From: Glycine soja
Taxonomy: Eukaryota; Streptophyta; Magnoliopsida; Fabales; Fabaceae
Assembly: GCF_004193775.1 (NCBI RefSeq)
Contig: NC_041020.1
Location: 6,901,657 to 6,965,656, forward strand
DNA length: 64,000 nt
Direction of reading: 5' to 3'
The first letter of the stretch is position 1. Each line of letters starts with the position of its first letter. The notes under the pieces were generated by a model. It was not told the origin of the DNA. It did not search any database and saw only the letters and a list, made by a program, of their open reading frames with translations. This document shows positions 1 through 10,213 of this stretch, piece by piece. A program made the translations under genes and the position numbers.

Positions 1-124
1 AATTTAATAGGCTTTTAAAAAATTTCGAGCCTAACCTTTTAATTAAATAGGCCAGTTTAGGCCAGACTTTATGTAGGTCAGGTCGTAGGTCCCTGTAAAT
101 CGGCTTGACCTATTCCCACCCCTA
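1..124. mobile_element. hAT-like DNA transposon, right end only
   Basis: The sequence ends in ATTCCCACCCCTA, whose complement TAGGGGTGGGAAT is typical of terminal inverted repeats of plant hAT (Ac/Ds-type) elements. Inside it are short complementary stretches (AGGCC / GGCCT, AATTAAATAGGCC). The other end lies outside the window, so the 8-bp target duplication (would be GTGGGGTG at 125-132) cannot be confirmed. No coding potential is seen; probably non-autonomous. Confidence 0.5.
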
Positions 125-132
125 GTGGGGTG

Positions 133-1639
133 TTTAAAATAGAGAGGTGTTTTGTTGTAGTTTGATGGATATTACAAAAAACAAAATCCCACATTACTCG
201 GGATAGTTTTGACTCAAGTGTTTATATATCATTTTGTGATATGGACTTTTAAAGTGGTTAGGAAGAAATGAAAGTCTCAGGTGCATGAATTTGAGTTACA
301 TGGGCTTGTCATAGTGCAAAATCCATTTGCCCCATGTGCGTGTAATAATGGATCGTGCAAAGTTTTACAATTTGGATCAATTGTTTTAATCCTTGCCATA
401 ATCACTAAATCAATTACTGTATTAAAATTCAAATTATATTATCGTTTTTCATAAATGAGTTTTATTGTTGATTTATTTGTTCATTTCTTTTTTTTCAATC
501 CATTTTGGTGCTCCCTTCTCACCTTATAAATACCAGTCTCCAAATTGAGTTTTTTCATACCAACACATTCTTCTCCTCTCTCACTTCGTTTTCTTTTTTC
601 TGTTCCGAGGTTTGAATTTTCATCCTTACTGATTTTTGTAGCCTCAACTTGACTAAGAAGTTCATGTTGTATCTTGGGGGACTAGTGTGAGATACCACAG
701 ATAAGTCCTTTAGGACAATGTTCATACACTCTTTAGAAAGACATCGTTGGTGATCTTCAACATCGGTTCCAATAGTGTTTGTGTATCATCGTTTCCTTTC
801 ATGAACAACCATCGCCCACTAGGCCACCATAGTGTTCTTTCTTGCTTCACCTACATATTTGATTGACATGCTAACTTTCTTGAATATTTCCTTGGTCTTA
901 ATCGATTTATTTTTGATTTTAATGCTTGAATTTCTTTCATTTCATCCTTTGTTTGAAATTTCAACTTTTTGATTTGACATTTTAAATTAATCCATTTTTA
1001 CACATGGTATGGAAGCTTGGACATATGTTGTTTGCTATAGCATTTTAATCTATATTTACCTGTTTGTGCTTCTGCTTCAAAGCTTGTGTGATTTGCCAAA
1101 TTTGGAACAATTAGGAATAGAGATTTTAGTTTTAAACAAACTACAATATATGTATAAAAAAATGTCTTTGCTCTTGTTTTTTTTTATGTTTCTTTTGTTT
1201 CAGTTACATTGATAATTTAAAAGAAAAAAAAGTAAATTATGAGAATTCAAATTAATGAGATGGAAAATTTTGCATGACATTTAAGATAAAGAATATTACA
1301 TTAATTGGGATTCAGTTAAAAAAAATAAAAGATAAGACTTTAGAGAATTTAACAAAAGTATTGTGAACCATGTGGGCACACATAATAGTTAATTTTCAAC
1401 TTTTTTCCATTCCCATAATGATCAAATTTTACTTTTGATCACACGATTATTTTTGTTAATTTTCTTAATTTATTTTATTTTGTAATTTTTTAATCTTTTT
1501 CACATTTTATTAGTTTTTAACAACAAACAACTATAAAATTTGATACTCTAGTTACTTTTATGGAAACAATAGCAATAATCTATTTTCCATTGTTGAACAA
1601 GTTTTTCTGCCCCAAGATTACATAAAAAAGGGGGACTGA
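133..1639. other. AT-rich intergenic stretch, no gene seen
   Basis: About 1.5 kb of AT-rich DNA without a convincing coding region. A promoter-like spot lies at 525-570: TATAAATA at 525-532 followed about 35 bp later by a CT-rich patch. No credible reading frame follows it, so it may be a relic promoter or LTR remnant. The small open frame at 1009-1212 is hydrophobic and low-complexity and looks like chance. Confidence 0.5.
525..570 (+). promoter_or_regulatory. TATA box plus CT-rich patch, orphan promoter-like
   Basis: TATAAATA at 525-532 is followed by TTCTCCTCTCTCAC around 570, the usual plant arrangement of TATA box and pyrimidine patch. No gene is found downstream, so function is doubtful. 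Confidence 0.25.
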
Positions 1640-1947
1640 GTATTGCCTACAAAGGAGGAAGAATGAGACACATAAAGAGGGATTTAAGGAAGAAGGAGGG
1701 AAATCATGAATCTTAGGGATGAGTGAGACAAGGGTCAAGGAATGTTGGAGGCAAAATGACTCTTGGGGAGGGAATTTGTGTGAAAAATACGTGTTTTACG
1801 GTTGGTGAGGATGACATGGAGAGGTTTGGAAAAGCACCAATAATTTGCAATGCGGGTAATAAGGTATTTGGATTGGGCTGTAACCAATATGGCCCATTAG
1901 AAGCTGTAAGGGTCCTAAGTAAAAAAAATGGTGACCCAAAGAAGTAA
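1640..1947 (+). mobile_element. LINE fragment, left part (interrupted by the MULE)
   Basis: This purine-rich stretch is joined in sense to the LINE sequence at 14932-16920: the 9 bases AAGAAGTAA at 1939-1947 are repeated at 14923-14931 on the far side of the MULE. It holds an open frame at 1723-1947 without a domain I recognise; by position it would belong to the LINE 5' region or ORF1. The 5' boundary of the LINE is not visible and the assignment depends on continuity with the right part. Confidence 0.4.
1939..1947. repeat. Target-site duplication of the MULE, left copy
   Basis: AAGAAGTAA, repeated exactly at 14923-14931. Nine base pairs is the normal target duplication length for Mutator-like elements. 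Confidence 0.85.
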
Positions 1948-1998
1948 GGGCGCTGCTAGGTGCACCCAGCAAAATTGCTGGTGCACCCAGCAATTCAA
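1948..1998 (+). repeat. MULE terminal inverted repeat, left
   Basis: About 50 bp pairing with the complement of 14872-14922. Shared core: TGCTAGGnGCACCCAGCAA, followed by a second TTG(C/T)TGGTGCACCCA unit. Each TIR also folds on itself, because GCACCCAGCAA is followed by its near-complement TTGCTGGTGC. Confidence 0.85.
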
Positions 1999-2362
1999 TG
2001 AAGTACCAATATTACCCTTCATTTAAAAAATAGAAGATAATATATTTTAAAAAAGCCTTTCTTCTTCCGCGCTTTCTTCTTCCTCCGTTGGCCGTGCACC
2101 CAACAATCTTCCATTTCAAATTTGCTTCCCATCTGACTTCTTCTTCCTCCGCGCCCTTTGTTTCTTCTCGTCTGGCTTCTTCTCCTCCGTGTTGGCTTTC
2201 GTTCTCCCCGGCTTCCCCTCCATTGGCATGCTCCATTGGGTTCTTCCTCCGTTTGTTTGTTTCCTTCCGCCATCCAGGTTAGTGCTCTAACCTCGTATCT
2301 CTGTGAATCGCGTAAATGGTCATAGGATAGACGACTGTGTGACATGTGTGGTGCTTGAGGTT

Positions 2363-2700
2363 GAAGATGAAGGTTCTTCTGCGAGAAGAACCTTCTTCCG
2401 CGGGATCCTGCGGAAGAAAGGTGAAAAGGTTCTTCCGTGGGTTCCAGCGGAAGAACGTTGTCTTTCGCGGATGCCCGCGTCTTCTCGCGGAAGAACCTTC
2501 TTCCGCAGGCTACATGTCCTTCTCGCGGAAGAACCTGCGGAACCTTCTTCCACAGCTACATCTCCTTCTCCCAGAAGAACCTTCGGAACCTTCTTCCACA
2601 GGCTACATCTCCTTCTCGCGGAAGAACCTTCAGAACCTTCTTCCGCAGGCTACCTCTCCTTCTCGCGGAAGAACCTGCGGAACTTCTTCCGTGGACCATG
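2363..2700. repeat. Left subterminal array of GGAAGAA / TTCTTCC dyads
   Basis: A GC-richer stretch made of repeated modules such as CTTCTTCCGCAGGCTACAT and CTCGCGGAAGAACC, so both strands carry the same hairpin-forming motif many times. The open frames across it on both strands are by-products of this repeat. A shorter cluster of the same motif lies at the other end of the MULE (14458-14640), which marks it as a subterminal feature of the element, possibly transposase binding sites (inference). Confidence 0.7.
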
Positions 2701-3940
2701 TTTTGTTGTATATTGGTTTTTTTTCTTGAAAATTATTTATGAACCACCAATTTATTGATATTATTAGTTAGTTTTTATTTATTTATTTGCTATTACAAAG
2801 TGTATATGTATATGAGAAATGAGAAATTAAAAAAACTTACACAAACATGACCAGTTACTATGATATTTGCCTTCATTCTACAAACACAGACCACAAAGAA
2901 CATATCACTCACGGGACCACTTATAAAATGCAGTAATGCCCTACTAGCATGACTGCAAGAGCCATTTTTTTTCTCAAAAATATAAAAATAAAAATAGTTC
3001 TCAAAGAACATATTACTGATGTTTGCTCTGTCAGTCTGTCTGTTCCACCCGAACTTTTCCTAACTATAAATACGTCTATAGGCACTGTCATAATTCATAA
3101 ACCCACCACACCAACATTTACCCTCCAACCAGAAATTCCTATGAATTTATGAACTCTGTTTTCACCTTCCTAATTTCACGAAGTTATTCCATGCCTTGAT
3201 TATGACTTCACAATCACTTCAAGGGGCAACAAGCCTACACCATGCCAACTCACCAAATTTCCTTTCTACAACAATATTCAACTCTATATTCCTCCTAATA
3301 GTTGTTGTATTAATTAAACAAAAAATTATTAAATGCTTCCTACATTAAATATATTTGCTTTCATTCAATACTTTTCTTTACTAGGTATTGGAAGAATACT
3401 TTAAGAAAACGAAATATCCAAGCTCCATGTAATATAACCATTTTAAGAATAACAAAAAAAAATAGTACGATTGAAGGAAAAATGCTCAGATTATTACTAT
3501 ACACCCACAACCCCTCATTATTATATATATTTCACAAACATTAATGAGACTAAAAATCATGCTCCCATGGAGGTACCCATTTTGATATCGGTATATAATT
3601 CCTAATTGAACTCCCTAATCTTGATGCATCACCGTACTACAGGCTTTTAATCCTCCACATCTTGTTTTAGGCCTGTTCCTATGTTCATTTGAAAAAGTCA
3701 ATTGTTAAATTCTTCTGTAGTAGCTTACTATGTTCATTTGGTCAATGGTCAATAAGTGCAAACATGTGGACTGTCTAAGTGCATAGACAAATTGTGTAAA
3801 ATCATTAATCTTTATTTCTTCTCTTTGAATTTGTAGCACAAATATGTACAAGGACATCTTTGTTGTTATTCATTAAATTCGTTCAAATTTGTTTGAAAGG
3901 GATTTCCTCAAAAAAACGTAGTAAAGTCTTGAGTTCTTAC
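2701..3940. other. Non-coding MULE interior, no feature recognised
   Basis: AT-rich DNA between the left subterminal repeats and the KNOX fragment. TATAAATA at 3065-3072 is promoter-like but no gene follows. By position the part next to 3941 should be intron of the captured KNOX gene, because a splice donor opens there on the minus strand; no further homeobox exon was found. Confidence 0.45.
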
Positions 3941-4250
3941 CATAGGGTAAGGCCACTTGGAATGTGATTGCCACCAAGCTTTAAGGACAGAGGTCGTGTC
4001 ACCAGGAAGTTTCCCAGCTCGTCTCTTACGTAAAATTTCCTCTCTTATGCCCACGATTTTATCTTTATAACCCTAAATAATAAATTAAAAGATAAAAAAC
4101 ATTGAAGTCAATCACGTGGGAAGAGATTCAAAATGATGGGACTTTTAAAAGCTATTAGTAACATTTAATCTCTAACCTGTTTCAATATGTGCTTCAATTC
4201 ATGTCTTACACATTCCATGAGGGACCTCTCATTCTCTGTGGGAATAAGAA
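3941..4250 (-). pseudogene. Captured class II KNOX homeobox gene fragment (KNAT3-like), two exons
   Basis: On the minus strand, exon a (about 4250-4177) reads IPTENERSLMECVRHELKH and exon b (4072-3941, 44 codons) starts [20 protein letters not shown] and continues through [15 protein letters not shown] to SKWPYPM. This is the ELK domain and the start of the TALE homeodomain of class II KNOX transcription factors (KNAT3/4/5 type). The 104-bp intron (4176-4073) keeps GT and AG ends, and a donor (ATG|GTAAG) follows exon b. The remainder of the homeodomain (helix 3, WFINQRKRNW) is missing, as is the MEINOX region, so no working factor can be made. Both exons lack stops, suggesting a fairly recent or selectively retained capture. 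Retained introns mean capture at DNA level, as in Pack-MULEs, rather than from mRNA. The partner gene lies elsewhere in the genome. Confidence 0.88.
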
Positions 4251-4444
4251 AAAAATTCAGTGTATATGTTGGAATAAGCTACAAATAAATGAATCTCCCA
4301 ACTCTAGCAAATTCTTATGTGTACATTAGTGAGAAACATACAAAACATGTGTTTGAACAAATTAGTAATGACAAAGCTTTGTTACCAATTATTTGAATAT
4401 TTAATTTGACCGAAAAAAGTAAATGTTCTTCATGATTTCAGATC
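4251..4444. other. Spacer between KNOX fragment and PMD gene
   Basis: AT-rich. It may include further degraded KNOX exon sequence on the minus strand just beyond 4250 and the 5' leader of the PMD gene on the plus strand. No distinct motif seen. Confidence 0.4.
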
Positions 4445-5257
4445 ATGGTTAGAACACGGGGTTTAGGTCGTGCGTTAGGAACTGGTAGAGGTAGAGGCAT
4501 TAGTGAGGATGCGCATCAGGCTGATGTTCCTCGGCATCGCAGGCCTACTGCTTCAGCACGTAGGCAACGGGTTTGTGTGCGTGAGGACGTTACAGAGAGA
4601 CATGAGGATGTGCCTTAGTTGCATGAGGATGTTCCTCATGTGTCTGATGCTACCCCAAAGATGACAGGTGCCACCGATGCTGTTCACACAGAGGGAATGG
4701 CTACTGATGGGAGCTTGGGGTCACCTGCTACAGATGAGGGCTTCCTCGATGGGCCACGCGACCCATCGGTTTTGACCGGTTTTGTTGAGCATGTCGCACA
4801 CAACATCTGGAGTGGACAGGTACATACATTTTAATGTTGAGTAATTACATAAAAATTATTTGTAGTTGAATTGTTTTTTATATACACGTTATTATAAATT
4901 GTTATTCAATTTAGGAATGACTCAATCTGAAGTTGGTCTCCCATGGTAGAAAAGTAGATAAAATTGGGAGACCAACGCTTGAGATTGAAGGCATGATTGC
5001 TGCCACCGGATTGAGTCCATTGATCAGGTGTTCTGTTATCACCACTGATCTTGGACTCATATCTGCCTTCATCGAGAAATGGCATCGCGAGACTAGCACG
5101 TTCCACCTGCCGGTAGGCGAGTTGACGATCACGTTGGATGACGTGGTGTCACTTCTACACGTTCCCATCACTGGCGCGCTGCATAAGTTTGAGCCACTGG
5201 TTACTTCAAACGCGATTGGTCTACTAACGGAGCTTCTTGAGGGGAGTCATGAGGAGG

Positions 5258-5262
5258 CTACA
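5258..5262. repeat. Target duplication of solo LTR A1 (left)
   Basis: CTACA, repeated at 7520-7524. Removing the LTR and one copy restores the PMD reading frame (codons for EEAT followed by AESR). Confidence 0.9.
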
Positions 5263-7519
5263 TGAGACACCCTCTACCCCTCACATATATACTAATAAGG
5301 AATAAAAAATTCAAATATTAATTAAAAGTATTTTTAAAACATTTTTTTTAAACAAGTGTTTCAAAGGGGAAAAAGGCTCACATTCATTTTCTTCTACATC
5401 ATATTCAAATTTGTCCAAATAAATAATAAAGTATTCTCGACTCAACAAGGTCGTCTAAGCTTCATACAATTAATATAGAACCTATATCCTAATGTCACAT
5501 CCTATCAGAGCGTTGTGTTCCCGTGTCCTCTAGCATGAGGTTCTTCATAGTCATCCACCTATTCATCTGCTCCCCCGAACACAAGTTCAAGATCATCACA
5601 GGATCCAAACACAACAACACACAGGGAGTGAGTTATCACATTCCTAGCTAATAGAGAAACAAGACAATTAAATATACATATTATATAAATGAGATACCAC
5701 TTGCTTAAACATAGCTCACGTAACTTCACCACTTCGTCATTCAAAATTCACTTTTCAATTATCAATCGCATTACACAAGAATCTCACACTTCGATCAAGA
5801 TGTAATAACACATCAATTAGCAAGCATATGCAATAGTTATGCTAAGACTCAATCCTATATGCAATGTGGTACCATGTCGATGAAAAACCACCCTGAGGCG
5901 CTTAGGAGTACATAACAAGACACACCACACAATGGGTTTGTCAGGTCACTCTCACTAAGTAAGATCATAGGGAGACCAGTCAGGGTCACGATGTTTTGCG
6001 AGAATGCTCCAACCATATGAGATCAGCATAGGCTTAAAGGAGCACTCAAACCCGGTGACCCCCAAGGCCTACACTCCGAAGAGTCCGTCAGGGCCTCTCC
6101 CTCCTGATTCAGGTCCAACCCCTAAAATAATTTTTGCATGCAGACACTGCTCATGAATTATACAATACCCACGACCTTACACTCGTGTTTTAAACACGTT
6201 CAACACAATTGCGCTACGATTTAACACTGGTTCCTAAATAGGAAACCTACATTTTCTCTTTAACATTGCGCATCAACGCTTTTCTCAAGATAACGCTGGT
6301 CGGGTTATTGTACAATTCATAGCTTACAACACAAGTAATTTCACATCAAGTGTTAACTACACACTTATCCACAACTAGAACTCATTCACAATTTCACATC
6401 TCATAGTGTCACAATCCACCATCACATGTTTACACGTATCTCACAAATTAACACATGTTCAACTTTACACTTATACTCAATCTCAATAACAATATTTTAA
6501 TCTCAAAGCAACATGTTATTCTACAATTCATCACATACTCACAATTTGAATTATCATTTCATATCCTCAATATAACAATTTATATAAAAGACTATCACAA
6601 CATGAGGACTAAAATCCCTCAAATAATATTACACAATTATATCGAAATCATAGGTCGAAATATACAAATATCAAGAGCACAATTTATCAAGCAATTTTCA
6701 TCAGGACATCAATATTTTATTTATAATCATAAAGGAAAAATTGCAATTTAACAAACATCCCAAAATAAAATCCCAATTTAATCCTCTAAGGATCCCTACA
6801 CATGTTGTCACTAATCCCCAACTGTGAATAACTCATCCCTTACCTCTGAGCGGACTCACGTGTCTTCAGCAAGTGATAGCAACATCTCTAGCGGTTCCCT
6901 GAAATTCTTTCAATTATTCTTCCGACTGCTCCGATAAAATTCCCAAACATCAGAGAGACGGAGAAGAGATTGAAACCTCCACTTGTACTGTCTTCATGCG
7001 ATTCCTTTTTCTCCCTCCACGAAAATTATTTCGCAAATTCCAACGGTGGAAGCGTGCGGAATTGAATTTCGAACAACATATCCAAATTTCATGGAAATCC
7101 AACGGCTAACGAAATCGGGATCGTAATTTTACCGAGACAGTTTTTGGGTTTCTGCGGGAAATTAAAATGCTACAATGTTAAGGGTTTTCCTCTAAGCTCA
7201 GATATTATTTTGAAATTCCCAACGGTGAGAATGTTCGGAATTGGGTTGCGAACATGATACTCAAATTTCACGACGATCCAACGGTGAACGGGTTCAAGAT
7301 CGTCATTTTTCTGAGAATGGTTTGGTGGGCTGCGGGAAAAAGAAAGGGTTTTGAGAGGAGAAGGGGAAAAACGAAAATGAGGCCAAAAAGGAGACAACTG
7401 ACTTAACATAACTATTTATACCTAGGGTACTCAGCCTATTATTTGCTCTATATTTATTTATTTATTTATTTTTACTAAAAAGCTTTTTAAATTTATTTAC
7501 GAAAAATTGGGATGTTACA
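5263..7519 (-). mobile_element. Solo LTR A1 (Ty3/gypsy type) inserted in the PMD exon
   Basis: 2257 bp, starting TGAGACACCC and ending GGGATGTTACA, so on the minus strand it begins TGTAACATCCC, as in chromovirus LTRs, and is flanked by CTACA on both sides. No internal region or second LTR remains, so it is the product of LTR-LTR recombination. A minus-strand TATA box (TATAAATAG, 7412-7420) supports the minus orientation. It is homologous over its whole length, with much divergence, to A2 (19658-61362). It has no coding sequence. Four CCAACGG motifs lie at 7041, 7099, 7219 and 7278. Confidence 0.9.
7412..7420 (-). promoter_or_regulatory. TATA box of solo LTR A1
   Basis: TATAAATAG on the minus strand, about 100 bp from the LTR's 5' end. 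Transcription would run leftwards against the PMD gene. Confidence 0.5.
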
Positions 7520-8782
7520 CTACAGCTGAGTCCCGACAGGCTGGTGGGCCTCATGTTCGGTTGGGGTGGCTTCAGGACGTGTATGAGAGCCAGTGCAGGG
7601 CCAAACAATGGGTTGTAGTAGCCTGCACGTATCTGCTCCACTTGGTGGGTTGTACTCTTTTCGCCAAAAGAGTTTAACCCATGTACATGTCGTGCACTTG
7701 GAGGCTTTCAGGGACCTAGCCTAGGTAGAGGGATTCGCTTGGGGAGCGGCTGCATTGGTCCACATGTACGAGCATCTGAACGACGCGTCGCAGGCCTCTA
7801 CACGGCAGGTGGGCGGTTACATTAGACTTCTTCAGGTAGTATTATTATTGATAATTTAAATTGAAGTAGCATTGAATCCTTTTTTTTTTTGTTGATGTTC
7901 ACTATGTGTTTGTAGTGTTGGATATACGAGCACTTTCCTACGGTGCATACATGCATCGTTCATGATGCTTATGATGAGGGGAGCCCACGGGCCTGCAGGT
8001 GGCTTACGGGTAAGGCTCATATGACGGGGATCAAGGGAACCCCATATTGGAGACGTATGGATGCCCTGACTGTGACTGACGTGTGCTGGATGCCCTATGT
8101 TGAGCACCGGGGAGTCAGGGGCTTTGACTTGATATCGTCATACACCGGCCAGCTCAGGTGGGGTCAGATTGTCGTGTACGTTCGACCTGAGCGGGTTCTT
8201 CGACTGTTTGGCTACATCCAGACCTTCCCTTTGCTGCCAATTTGTGATTCTTTGACGGGTGATGATATAGATGACCGGTGACTGCATTTTTCAAACCATT
8301 TGGTGCCTGCAGGGGAGCTCTGTGTAGTTCCTGGGCAGGTGGTGCCAGACTACATGAAGTGGTTTTTTCGGATTTCGCACCCGTTTGTCACGCGAACCGA
8401 GGAGACTATTGAGCCGAGACATCCGCCTCCCCCTCATGATGAGGAGTTCGTCGAGCCACCCATCCCCGAGGTTTTAGTCGCGTCCGATCTCCCTACGCAT
8501 TCAGTGGTAAGCATAACTTGTGTAGTTTTTCATAATTTATTTTTTTTTAAAAATGTGATACTGACTTTGTTATTTTGACTGTGACAGGTTGACTGCGAAG
8601 GATGTCAAGGGATGACTGAGGATTTAGGAGCGATTGTTGAGGATTTGGAGCGGGTCATCAACCTCAGGATGGTCACTGAAGACACTGATTTATATGAGAT
8701 CATGACTCGTTATCTGAGGAGAGCTAGAGGTGACGCCGTAGATGGAAGTCTTAGGCCGCGATAGAGACGCCGCATAGATTAG

Positions 8783-9658
8783 GATTTATATTTTTATTGT
8801 ATTTAAATTATTAATTTTAGTATTTGTTTATGTATGTGATAAAACACATTTACTTACATCATTTATGATTTATGTTTGTCTCTCTATAAATATATGCTTT
8901 GAAATTTAAATATAAACCACACACATGAGTCATATTTATAATGGTATTTGAATATATAAAATAAAAAAGATAAAATAATTTAACAAGGAGATTTTCTCCT
9001 GCTTTGTAATTTAATATAAATATATAAATATTATTTGTTTTAGGAAAAGAAAAAAAATTGTCATATTGAAAATAATGTTATTCCATTCATTCAAATATGA
9101 AAAGAAAAAATAAAAATGATGACATCACAATTTTATTAAAGAAAAAAAATGTTAAACAAACTTATTATTTATAGTATTTATTTTAGGAAAAGATATGTAG
9201 TATTAGAATTAAAAATTATTTTTTTATAATATTATAATTATTTTAATATTATTATAGAAATATTGTTTTTTTATAATATTAGAATTAAAATAGTATTTAA
9301 TAAATAAAACTAAGTTGTATCAGTATAAATTACTTTTTTAGTAGTAATAAATACATGTCTTTATAAAAAAATTAGTCACTGATAAAATTGATTTATATTT
9401 TAAACTAATACAATGTTATGGTGACTAAAAAACTTAAAAAAAAATCAAACACATCTATTTTTTGTTTTCAATACATCTGGTTTTTTTAGAAGAAAAATTG
9501 ATGTAAAACTATTTTGAAAGTGAGGTAAAATTAATTTATCCCAATTTTGGTCAAATTTGTTTTGTTATTAAAATTTAATTTGTAATTTAAATGTTAAAAT
9601 TTATAACTATTCTGAAATTATATAATTTAAATATATATACGTACAATAAAGAAATTTA
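8783..9658. other. AT-rich MULE interior, no gene
   Basis: About 75-80 percent A+T with runs of A and T. It would hold the 3' end and terminator region of the PMD gene. No coding or repeat unit recognised. Confidence 0.5.
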
Positions 9659-10087
9659 AAAGTTGGACCTGTTAGAAACATGCCTAAGGATCCCTGTTTG
9701 GCCTTTTTTTAAAAATTATGTGGGAGTCGCTTGAGACTGTCGAAGGCCCCTATTTGTCATGTTTGCACGTCAAGGAACCAAAAAAAAAATTAAGGCAACA
9801 TCCCGTTCCATCGAATCGCACCTCAAACCGAGGCACCAAAAATAAAAAAAGTTGGTTTTGGGCCTGTTAGAAACATGCCTAAGTACCCCTATTCGACCTT
9901 TTTTTAAAATTATGTGGGAGCCGCTTGAGACTGTTGAAGGCCCCTATTTTTCATGTTTGCACGTCAAGGAACCCAAAAAAAATAAAATCAGCACCCCGTT
10001 CCATCGAATCGCACCTCAAACCGAGGCACCAAAAATAAAAAAAGTTGGTTTTGGGCCTGTTAGAAACATGCCTAAGTACCCCTGTTT
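9659..10087. repeat. Tandem repeat, about 193 bp x 2.2
   Basis: Three starts of the unit are seen (GTTGG...CCTGTTAGAAACATGCCTAA at about 9662, 9851 and 10044). Copies 1 and 2 are full length and differ by scattered substitutions and A-run length; copy 3 stops after about 43 bp. It separates the convergent PMD and minus-strand genes. No known repeat family recognised. Confidence 0.85.
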
Positions 10088-10213
10088 CATACATAATACA
10101 CATAACAAATGGGTCACAAACATAACAATTTGACACACTAACACATTACATTCAGTTGAACATGATGGACACAAATGTAATTTGCACGAAAGACCACAAC
10201 ATATAACTAGCAT

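Larger units (their letters stand above)
4445..8782 (+). pseudogene. Plant mobile domain (PMD, MAIN/PP7-long-form-like) transposon gene, broken
   Basis: Exons: 4445-4819, 4915-5262 joined to 7525-7835, 7916-8506, and 8588 to the stop at 8762 or 8780. The start gives MVRTRGLGRALGTGRGRG, the characteristic N-terminus of soybean PMD proteins (often annotated serine/threonine-protein phosphatase 7 long form homolog), and the body carries the conserved PMD stretches GLSPLIRCSV, FHLPVGELTITLDDVVSLLH, CWMPYVEH and VPGQVVPDYMKWFF. All introns keep GT-AG ends. Damage: stops at codon 58 (4616-4618), at the start of exon 2 (TGA), in 'DDR*' (8279), a one-base frameshift near 7670, a further stop near 7722, and a 2257-bp solo LTR inserted in exon 2. 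PMD proteins are transposon-associated with host relatives (MAIN, MAIL1) acting in the nucleus; the biochemical role is not settled. Here it lies inside a MULE and on the opposite strand to its transposase. Confidence 0.88.

Noticed and set aside
2303..2758. Overlapping open frames of 101-151 codons, rich in Arg, Ser and Glu
   Set aside because: All three plus-strand frames and the minus strand stay open because of the GGAAGAA/TTCTTCC repeat; no family resemblance.
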